From: a virus
Reading direction: 5' to 3' (one strand)
DNA length: 35,473 bases
IMG/VR virus record: IMGVR_UViG_3300023174_000387
Location: 1-35,473 of that record
Positions within the stretch are counted from its first letter, which is position 1, and every line of letters begins with the position of its first letter. A program made the translations under genes and the position numbers. Of this stretch, positions 29,235 to 35,473 are shown piece after piece. Under the pieces are notes generated by a model. That model was not told the origin of the DNA. It made no database searches and was given only the letters and a program-made list of their open reading frames with translations.

Positions 29235-32054
29235 TTAAGCAGCGATGAGCCAAACTTGGCCCGTAGGTACAGTTACGGCAACGCCAGTCGCCACAGATAC
29301 AGGCCCGACACTAAAACCATTAGAGCCAGCGGTCAGGGAATAGTTGGAACTGATGGTTTGGTATGACTCAAGGATGGGGCCAGAAGAACCGCCTCCCGTG
29401 TACACCGGAATATTAAGCGTGTTCCCAACAAAAGTAGCCGCCCCACTAGAGCCGGTTGTGGTTAGCGCAATCGGAGACTGGTAGTCTGTATTGGCAACAG
29501 CAATTGACAACGCCCCGGTGCTGGTTGTTGATTTGACAATACCTGTTGCAAGGGCGCTTGTACCTGCCGAATAATCCGTACCAGCAGTTGCGGCAGTAAA
29601 TGCGCTAGTGCCGTTACCTTTTAGAATTCCAGTAAGTGTTATTGCACCCGTGCCGCCTTGCTGAACCGTAACTGTTGTTCCGGTTTGCAAGATTGTTCCG
29701 CTGGCGTCTGGCAGCGTCAGAGTACGGCTGGCAGTCAGCGTCGTTGGGGTAAGCGTTACACCGTAGCTGTTTGTGCCACCAGCACGACCTTGCAAAACTA
29801 CTGAATCTTGCGTTGCTGCTGCCCGAGCCGTTGCGGTTGTAAATACGCCGGTTGTTGGTGTTGTTGCACCAACCGTACCGTTAAGCGCGCCTGCAAAACC
29901 AGTTGCGGTTACAACTCCAGTACCACTATTAAAAGTAAAAGCCGACGAAGCACCGAAAGCGTTGGAATTGTTGTATTGAACTTGCGTGTCTGAGCCAGCA
30001 GGTGAACCACCGCCAGCCGCAGCCCACGACAGATTTCCAGAACCATCAGTTTGCAAATAGTAACTAGCAATTGGTGCTGTCGGCCAAGTGTACGTTGTGC
30101 TTCCAGCAGTTGCTTGAGCGGCAAACCCAACGTAACCCGAAGTTGACCCCCAAAGCTGTAAAGGTTTGTATGATTGAACAGAAGTTGCGGTTAAACCAAG
30201 AACTCCGCTTCCTGAAATAACAGCATTAAGTTGATTGTTTGTACGATCATAAGAAAAATAACTGGATGCGTCCCATGCTTGTATTGGGTTTGCACCAGAA
30301 AAAGTCAAATAGTAATTAGAACCGACCGTGTATTGCGTTGCCGTAATCGTACCAGCGGCAAAATTACCACTACCGTCGCGCTGGACAAGGTAGTTGGCGG
30401 TATTAGCGCTAGCTGCGTTTACACCAATAACAGGCGCTACTGAGTTTCCGGTGTTAACAACTGGAGACGTAACGCTGACACTAGCAACACCACCCGGAGC
30501 CGTATCCCAAACCGCCGTTGCGCCAGTCGATTTAAGAAACAGCCCCGCAGTACCAATAGCCAAACGGGTAGCAGCGTTAGTCCCACTACCAACAATCAGA
30601 TCGCCAGCAGTAGTGATTGGCGACAACGCATTGAACGCATCAGAAGCGTTGTTCTGACCCGTACCGCCGTTAGCGATTGCAACAAGGCCCGTGACGTTTC
30701 CAGCCGTGCCAGTCGTATTCTGGTTCAGCGTTGGTACGTCCGTTGCTTGGATCGTAGACATCAGCACGTTTGTGCCGTTGCCACGCAGATAAGATCCAGA
30801 CGTTGTAGCACCGGCCAGCGCGTTGATTGCGGTCTGTTGCGAGTTTGCGCCCGTACCGCCGTAGGTAATTCCGACCGTTCCAGACGTAATCTGCGAACCA
30901 GCAATCGCAATATTGGTGTTTGCCGCTGCGGTTAGCTGGCCTTGGGCGTTGACTGAGAACGTAGGGACCTGCGAGCCACTACCGTAGCTGCCCGAAGTGA
31001 CTGCCGTGTTGGTAATGCTGAACTGGTTGGTAGCCAGCGACAGGCCGGTTCCGTTGGTGTAAACGGTTGAGCCAGACGCGAACTGCGTGAACACCAAGCT
31101 AGTCGTGCCAACCGTAATCGGCAGCGGGGTGGTTTGCACCCAAGACGTATTGGCGTTAGTCGTGCCAGCCGTAATCAGAAAGTAGTTGCCAGAATTGATC
31201 TGGTTGTAACCGCTGCCCGACGTATTCATGTCGGTTGCACGAGTCAGCACAAATGGGGTAGACCCATTGCCAACCGTAGTTACAGTATAAACTCCGTTCT
31301 GTAACGCAGATGCTTGATTCTTAACGAGAATTCGGTTGCCAACGCTAGGCGTAACCGAGTCGACCGACAACGCACCGTTAGCCGATGCGGTTAGCGTAGC
31401 GCCAACACCGCTTGATCCGTTGCTATACGTTACCGTTGGCAAAGCAGCGGTTGTTGCAAGATTACAAGCCTCATGGAACGTCAAGCCAGCAGCAATTGAA
31501 TCAACGTATGTCTTGTTGACAAGATCGTTGGCGCTAGTTGGTGCGGTTGTAATCTGACCGCTGGTGGTCGTAAACGTCGTAAAAGCACCCGTAGACCGCG
31601 TTGTAGCGCCCACAGATGTATTGTTGATCGTGCCGCCAGTAAATGTACCGCCTGTTACTGTTTTGCCCGTAAAAGTTAGTGCAGCGGGCAACGAAATTGT
31701 GACTGTTGACGCGCCGGTTGCGGTGACTTCGTTTGCAGTACCAGCAACGGTTGTAACTGGAGCAGAACCACTAGTTACAGCGGTCAATCGACCGTAAGCA
31801 TCAACCGTAAAGCCCGGATTGGTGTAAGTGCCGGGGGTTACCGCAGTCGTTGCAAGGCTAATCGTGCCGCTGGTGGTAATTGGCCCACCAGTTAGCCCTG
31901 CGCCCGTGTTGACGGTAGTAACAGATCCAGACCCACCGACAATGTAACTAACCGCAACCTTTTTAGTTACGCCGCTCTGGACAATAGGAACGACTTCGGT
32001 TCCCGCAAGCGGGGTAGTCGCTGACGGTAGTGCCGTAATCGTCGTATTTGCCAT
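29235..32054 (-). CDS. Large tail fibre protein (939 aa)
   Basis: The N-terminus ([20 protein letters not shown] ... [11 protein letters not shown]) is a common phage fibre adaptor. The body is repetitive beta sequence with GGTG-type repeats: [36 protein letters not shown] and [20 protein letters not shown]. Residues about 577-632 carry the YDRTNN module shared with both spikes. It ends in QVWLIAA without an obvious tip, so the small proteins that follow may supply it. The gene is placed between portal and scaffold, an unusual site for a fibre in P22-type phages. Confidence 0.85.
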   Translation of the reverse strand: MANTTITALPSATTPLAGTEVVPIVQSGVTKKVAVSYIVGGSGSVTTVNTGAGLTGGPITTSGTISLATTAVTPGTYTNPGFTVDAYGRLTAVTSGSAPVTTVAGTANEVTATGASTVTISLPAALTFTGKTVTGGTFTGGTINNTSVGATTRSTGAFTTFTTTSGQITTAPTSANDLVNKTYVDSIAAGLTFHEACNLATTAALPTVTYSNGSSGVGATLTASANGALSVDSVTPSVGNRILVKNQASALQNGVYTVTTVGNGSTPFVLTRATDMNTSGSGYNQINSGNYFLITAGTTNANTSWVQTTPLPITVGTTSLVFTQFASGSTVYTNGTGLSLATNQFSITNTAVTSGSYGSGSQVPTFSVNAQGQLTAAANTNIAIAGSQITSGTVGITYGGTGANSQQTAINALAGATTSGSYLRGNGTNVLMSTIQATDVPTLNQNTTGTAGNVTGLVAIANGGTGQNNASDAFNALSPITTAGDLIVGSGTNAATRLAIGTAGLFLKSTGATAVWDTAPGGVASVSVTSPVVNTGNSVAPVIGVNAASANTANYLVQRDGSGNFAAGTITATQYTVGSNYYLTFSGANPIQAWDASSYFSYDRTNNQLNAVISGSGVLGLTATSVQSYKPLQLWGSTSGYVGFAAQATAGSTTYTWPTAPIASYYLQTDGSGNLSWAAAGGGSPAGSDTQVQYNNSNAFGASSAFTFNSGTGVVTATGFAGALNGTVGATTPTTGVFTTATARAAATQDSVVLQGRAGGTNSYGVTLTPTTLTASRTLTLPDASGTILQTGTTVTVQQGGTGAITLTGILKGNGTSAFTAATAGTDYSAGTSALATGIVKSTTSTGALSIAVANTDYQSPIALTTTGSSGAATFVGNTLNIPVYTGGGSSGPILESYQTISSNYSLTAGSNGFSVGPVSVATGVAVTVPTGQVWLIAA

Positions 32055-32057
32055 GCT

Positions 32058-32333
32058 TTACTCGAAGAAAACCGTTGCTGCAACGGTTCCACTAATCACA
32101 ACATACAGGCCGGAGCTAAAATAAACCCCGCCTTCGTCGCCGGTAAACACATAACTGGTTGCACCAGTTGGCGTAAACACACCAACAATCGTGTCGGTCG
32201 TGGTAGCGGCTGCGCTGTTGTACACCGTAATCGTTGGTGTACTGCTGGCGGCAGATACGAAGATGCCCTTAAGCTTGCCACCCATCGGCTTGACGTTAGC
32301 CGATGCCGTTAAATATTTGTACGTCGCGGCCAT
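32058..32333 (-). CDS. Small beta-rich virion-like protein (91 aa)
   Basis: Thr/Ala/Val-rich with a glycine turn (KGIFVSAASSTPTITVYNSA near 22-41; GGVYFSSGLYVVISG near 68-82). It resembles small phage structural proteins of the fibre or decoration type. It sits 3 bp before the large fibre start and after the Dps-like gene. No family named. Confidence 0.65.
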   Translation of the reverse strand: MAATYKYLTASANVKPMGGKLKGIFVSAASSTPTITVYNSAAATTTDTIVGVFTPTGATSYVFTGDEGGVYFSSGLYVVISGTVAATVFFE

Positions 32334-32340
32334 ATTTACC

Positions 32341-32703
32341 TCACGCCAAGAAGCGTAGTTTGTAGAGGGTTCTCAAATAGACTTCAATGATGTTGTCAAT
32401 CAACTGCTGCAAAGACATATCAGTCTTGTCGACAACTTCATAACGAGCGGCTTCAATCTCAGCTAACTGAGCTTCCAAGAATTCTATGATGTTAGTCGTT
32501 TTCTTGGCGGACATCAACGTAATTGGGCCAATCAGACCGTGCCGCCCTTGGTAGGCTTCGGCAAAATCGTCTGCCGCTTCAATGATCAACTCGTAGAACT
32601 TCTGCAACGCCTTGTGTTTGCTGTAACTGCGGGTGTTCAGGTGTACGCTATGGGCTACATCACGCCCTAAGAACAGCAAACCTACGAAATCACAGGCTTT
32701 CAT
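32341..32703 (-). CDS. Dps/ferritin-like protein (DUF5856 type, 120 aa)
   Basis: The helical sequence DVAHSVHLNTRSYSKHKALQ ... ADDFAEAYQGRHG matches a phage family I recall as DUF5856. The residues H18, H30, D45 and E49 have the spacing 12-15-4 of the Dps ferroxidase centre (E. coli Dps H51, H63, D78, E82). The further Asp found four residues after the second His in Dps is Gln34 here. It is shorter than Dps (about 150-167 aa), so oligomerisation is uncertain. Starts by ATGA overlap with the end of portal. Iron binding is inference. Confidence 0.72.
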   Translation of the reverse strand: MKACDFVGLLFLGRDVAHSVHLNTRSYSKHKALQKFYELIIEAADDFAEAYQGRHGLIGPITLMSAKKTTNIIEFLEAQLAEIEAARYEVVDKTDMSLQQLIDNIIEVYLRTLYKLRFLA

Positions 32704-34880
32704 TGCATCATCCCTTGCTGTGGTGCGTACTCAGCTTGTTCTGGCATCATTTCGTTCATTTCTCGTCCGGGCATCTCGCTAACCAGATCGCCACTCGTAA
32801 TCATACCGTGTAGCGTACCCATAACGATGTCTTGGATCTGCTCTTCAGACATACCGGCTTGGACCGCTGCAATACGCTTAGTTTCAGCGTCAAACGCCTT
32901 AATCTTGGCTTCGTAGTCCTTGCGCTCCATGTCCTGCGCTTCCATCGACTTGCCGACATTCTGCAACATCTGGTGCAGTTGATCCAACTCTGCCGCCATC
33001 GCTTGCATCTGCTGCTGCGCGGCTTGCAAAGCTGGATTATCTTCGGCGTCGCCCATGAGCTTGGGGTCAATCGTCTTGGCAAACCGCTTTGCCATTTCTT
33101 GCGCCCCGGGCCAGTCCATGTTCTTGACGAACAAATCGCCCGCGACCGTCCACAACTGCGGGTTACCCTGCAACAGTTGCGCCATCGCCTCAAGAGCCTC
33201 TTGGCGCTTGGTGGCATAACCCGGACCAGTTGCAACCACTACGTCGTACTTGCCAACCGAAGGATTGTAGATCTTGTCGATCACAATACCCTCTTGGTTC
33301 TGGATCTTACGCACAGGTTCCTGCTGCGTAGGGTCAATTTTGACCATCTTCGTCTCGCCATCAATCCCGATAATCCGGGCGATGCGCTGCGTATCGTAAA
33401 TTTTAGGGATTAGGTCAACACATTGCCGACCAATATGCCGTACAGCCCGTGCCAAGTTGTCTTGGTAGTGGTAAGTGCCAACATCGCCTTCACGCTGGCG
33501 GGCCAAGATAGCCTTGCCAGAACGCTCGTTAGAAGTCATGCCCAACGAGGCGTTGTACTGCCCAGTTGAAGACTTAATGTCCTCGGAAGCACCGGCTTTA
33601 GCTTGCAACAGGCCAGATGAAGCCATTGGCGGTTGTGCGCGTTGCGGTAACGGCAGAATTGCACCCTGGCCGTCCGTTACATCTGGATTGACCTCCAAAT
33701 AAGGCCAGTTATTCGTGTTTGCGGTCTTCCACTGGGTCTCGTAACCCTCAAACTGACCGCCATATCCGATAAACGGTGCTTTTGGAGCCAGCGCCAGCAT
33801 TTCTGCCTCTTGGCTAGTCCAATAGTTGTACATCCGCTGGGCATCTTTAGCGTTACGCACCAACCCGCTGATGTAAATGCGGCCTTCGACCTCGTATTCG
33901 TTGCCAATCACCCGCACAACAGGGATGCAACTACCGGCCCACTCCTGCTCTTCAAGGATTTCGTAGCCGTTGATCTTGCACCACTTGATCTTCTTGATCT
34001 CTGCTTGGCGCGACTTCTTTGGCGTGCCGTAAACCGCCTTTAACTGCTTGTCTTCAGGCGTACCCTCAAACGCAGTCACGTTGCCGGGGTACAAATTTAA
34101 CTTTTTACGCTCGTAATCGCAGTAAAAATACTCTGCGATACGGATCGTGTCTGTGTTGAGCCATTGACTCAGGTTCTGGTCACCGATACCGAGCGTTTCC
34201 AGCGTAGAAATAGGCGACGCATTCGGGAAAAGCCGCGCGTATTCGTCTTTAGACAGATCTTCGGTGATAAAACACCATTTAGCATCGCTGCCGCACGGGT
34301 CTTGAATCAGCGGGTCCATGTAGACCGAGAAACTATTCCTAACGCGGGCGATCTTGATGTCCTGATCAAACGTATCGTCGTCGCAATACTCGGTCAGAAT
34401 CCGGATGTAGCCTTCGCCATACGCTACTTGGTTTTCACAGGCCGTGTCGTATGCTACATCGGCATCCGAGATGTACTCAATATGCCGGATCATGCCGTTG
34501 AAAATCTCGGCAACCTCAACGTCAGCATTGTCATCAACCGGGATGACCTTAACACTAGGCCGGTTCTGGCGCTGGTCGTTGGTAATCTGATGTACGTGCT
34601 GCGGCAGCTTGTTAATCGTCAGGCATGGCCGCGCATTGATCGTCTGCCCCTGCACCGCACCACGAGTCGCCAGCACATCTGCGGGCCATTGCCATTGATT
34701 GTCAGGGCTACCCGCGTAGAACCGCAGGTCGTCTAACTCATCTTCCCGACTTTCGGAATACGCCGAGATTGCCATTGACAGGCGATCCCGCGCTGTTGAC
34801 AGCACATCCGAGTCGCTCTTGAGTGGTTTACCACCCAATGCGACGTTGCCAACAGCGTTAATCCCGGTGTAGTCAGCCAT
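32700..34880 (-). CDS. Portal protein, P22 gp1-like
   Basis: 726 aa, close to P22 gp1 (725 aa). Ring at the capsid vertex through which DNA enters and leaves. Family features: RPCLTINKLPQHVHQITNDQ (about 84-103) with the QRQNRPSVKVIP segment, CENQVAYGEGYIRILTEY (147-164), and the C-terminal Gln/Met/Glu-rich helical tail of P22-type portals (LQAAQQQMQAMAAELDQLHQ), which ends in PEQAEYAPQQGMMQ. I use ATG 34880, overlapping the upstream stop as TGATG; GTG 34886 is less likely. Confidence 0.95.
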   Translation of the reverse strand: MADYTGINAVGNVALGGKPLKSDSDVLSTARDRLSMAISAYSESREDELDDLRFYAGSPDNQWQWPADVLATRGAVQGQTINARPCLTINKLPQHVHQITNDQRQNRPSVKVIPVDDNADVEVAEIFNGMIRHIEYISDADVAYDTACENQVAYGEGYIRILTEYCDDDTFDQDIKIARVRNSFSVYMDPLIQDPCGSDAKWCFITEDLSKDEYARLFPNASPISTLETLGIGDQNLSQWLNTDTIRIAEYFYCDYERKKLNLYPGNVTAFEGTPEDKQLKAVYGTPKKSRQAEIKKIKWCKINGYEILEEQEWAGSCIPVVRVIGNEYEVEGRIYISGLVRNAKDAQRMYNYWTSQEAEMLALAPKAPFIGYGGQFEGYETQWKTANTNNWPYLEVNPDVTDGQGAILPLPQRAQPPMASSGLLQAKAGASEDIKSSTGQYNASLGMTSNERSGKAILARQREGDVGTYHYQDNLARAVRHIGRQCVDLIPKIYDTQRIARIIGIDGETKMVKIDPTQQEPVRKIQNQEGIVIDKIYNPSVGKYDVVVATGPGYATKRQEALEAMAQLLQGNPQLWTVAGDLFVKNMDWPGAQEMAKRFAKTIDPKLMGDAEDNPALQAAQQQMQAMAAELDQLHQMLQNVGKSMEAQDMERKDYEAKIKAFDAETKRIAAVQAGMSEEQIQDIVMGTLHGMITSGDLVSEMPGREMNEMMPEQAEYAPQQGMMQ

Positions 34881-35137
34881 CAACACTTCCAGCGTTTAAG
34901 TGACGCCTTAGCCCGCTCTGCATCGCCAGAAGCATGGGCTACAACCCCTTCCATTCTAGCGCAAAAGCTAGACTTCCTGCCTTTATCGGCTTCCGTCTTG
35001 GGATTAGGCGCTGGCGCTTTCAAGTGACTACCTGTTGCGGCGTTGTACTTCTCGCGCCCTTTTTCAGTCAGTCCTGCGCCTTGCTTAACTGGCAACTTCT
35101 CGCCGCGCCCAACCGATAACGATACGCCTTTCTTCAC
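34880..35137 (-). CDS. Small basic protein, DUF6321-like (85 aa)
   Basis: KQGAGLTEKGREKYNAATGS (18-37) and KSSFCARMEGVVAHASGDAE (54-73) match a phage family I recall as DUF6321. Basic, with two Cys and no membrane segment. GTG 35137 overlaps the previous stop (GTGA) and its stop overlaps portal. Position between terL and portal and the basic character suggest DNA-binding or a minor virion role; unproven. Confidence 0.78.
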   Translation of the reverse strand: MKKGVSLSVGRGEKLPVKQGAGLTEKGREKYNAATGSHLKAPAPNPKTEADKGRKSSFCARMEGVVAHASGDAERAKASLKRWKC

Positions 35138-35280
35138 TTTTTCTTCGCCGTTTTAGCCGACTCTTTGAAGTCTTTGGCGGTTGGCGCTCCGGCAGATCCG
35201 GGTTTACGCATTTTCTCGCCAGAGCCAGCAGCGATACGTGCTTTTTTAGCGTTGATATTGGCGTAAAGTCCGGGTTTCAT
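35134..35280 (-). CDS. Small Lys-rich protein (48 aa)
   Basis: MKPGLYANINAKKARIAAGS ... GEKMRKPGSAGAPTAKDFKE, ending SAKTAKKK. ATG 35280 overlaps the upstream stop (ATGA) and its own stop overlaps the next GTG. I recall similar GLYANIxAKxxRIxxGSGEKMRKPG proteins in aquatic phages, always small and beside terminase or portal. Highly basic; function unknown. Confidence 0.75.
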   Translation of the reverse strand: MKPGLYANINAKKARIAAGSGEKMRKPGSAGAPTAKDFKESAKTAKKK

Positions 35281-35405
35281 TTCTTTGCCGCCGCGCGTTT
35301 GGTTGCATATGCAATTGCAACTGCTTGCTTGACTGGTTTGCCAGCCTTTACTTCAGTCTTGATGTTTTCTTTGAACGCTTTAGGAGAAGCAGACTTTTTG
35401 AGCAT
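35277..35405 (-). CDS. Small Lys-rich protein (42 aa)
   Basis: MLKKSASPKAFKENIKTEVK, then AGKPVKQAVAIAYATKRAAAKK. ATG 35405 follows the terL-fragment TAA directly (TAAATG). The segment KPVKQAVAIAYATKRAA is the kind of basic helix seen in DUF6496-like phage proteins. First of three coupled small basic genes before portal. Function unknown. Confidence 0.72.
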   Translation of the reverse strand: MLKKSASPKAFKENIKTEVKAGKPVKQAVAIAYATKRAAAKK

Positions 35406-35473
35406 TTATGCACCCATCCAAGATCCAGACATTGTGGCCCGACTAGACGTTATAGTCCTAGACGGTTCTTTGT
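35406..35473 (-). CDS. terL: C-terminal fragment of a gene cut by the edge, probably terL
   Basis: Only 22 codons are visible: KEPSRTITSSRATMSGSWMG and A, then TAA at 35408-35406. The frame is open to the edge. Gene order (terS, terL, small genes, portal) makes it the likely end of the terL gene cut at position 1. Joining the two edges directly keeps the frame, giving 442 aa, but would leave out the region where TerL proteins have their last nuclease acidic residue. Confidence 0.55.
   Translation of the reverse strand, partial: KEPSRTITSSRATMSGSWMGA

Noticed and set aside
19087-32054. Diversity-generating retroelement acting on fibre genes
   Set aside because: No reverse transcriptase, no template/variable repeat pair with adenine-biased changes seen; the shared fibre module differs at all base types.
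32832-33413. 193-aa plus-strand frame inside the portal gene
   Set aside because: Antisense shadow of a long conserved gene, with no start signal or recognisable domain.
1-35473. tRNA genes, integrase or lysogeny repressor
   Set aside because: I found no cloverleaf-like sequence, attachment-site duplication, tyrosine or serine recombinase motif, or CI-like protein in the frames I could read.

Overview
The window is almost the whole genome of a tailed phage with a podovirus (P22-type) virion. The P22 morphogenetic set is recognisable by sequence, length and order: portal (726 aa), scaffold, coat, gp4-like tail accessory factor, gp10-like stabilisation protein, two tailspikes, and a gp7/gp20/gp16-like trio of ejection proteins (225, 492 and 518 aa). 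Small and large terminase subunits, a phage replication set and a lysis set complete it. No integrase, excisionase, CI-like repressor or partition gene is visible, so a virulent lifestyle is likely. The host is probably Gram-negative (GH108 endolysin, 3TM-type holin, P22-type tail), but I cannot name it.

Layout. Bases 1-1640 (minus strand) hold terL, cut by the left edge, and terS. Bases 1641-2309 are a non-coding control region with about fifteen copies of a 9-11 bp repeat, an A/T tract, an inverted repeat and outward-facing promoter candidates; it is the best candidate for an origin or a packaging site. Bases 2310-3559 (plus) are a short early operon: a sliding-clamp-like protein, small unknowns and tiny membrane peptides, closed by a terminator. 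Bases 3599-10152 (minus) are replication and recombination: primase-helicase, family A DNA polymerase, an unknown protein that may bind ssDNA, a Cas4/RecB-like Fe-S nuclease and three small unknowns. Bases 10246-12650 (plus) hold a VRR-NUC nuclease, an SNF2-like helicase and five small genes. A divergent promoter pair lies at about 10190-10240.

Bases 12579-35473 (minus) are the late region. In the direction of transcription, from right to left: a terL tail fragment, three small basic proteins, portal, a Dps-like protein, a fibre cassette, scaffold, coat, two small decoration-like proteins, gp4- and gp10-like proteins, two paralogous tailspikes, a cupin, the ejection proteins, an XhlA-like protein, a metallophosphoesterase, endolysin and holin. 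Most neighbours overlap at ATGA, TAATG or TGATG, so translation is probably coupled.

The left edge cuts terL in frame after codon 420, and the right edge starts with the C-terminal end of an open frame whose stop overlaps the next gene. The map therefore reads as a circle or circularly permuted genome opened inside terL, probably with a short piece of terL missing. On that map terS, terL and all structural and lysis genes form one leftward late unit starting from the control region near 2050.

The most notable observations are the repeat array, a Dps-type ferroxidase residue pattern in the gene after portal, a roughly 60-residue module shared by three fibre proteins, the tandem paralogous spikes, the short clamp-like protein, and a strong promoter that would make the VRR-NUC mRNA leaderless.
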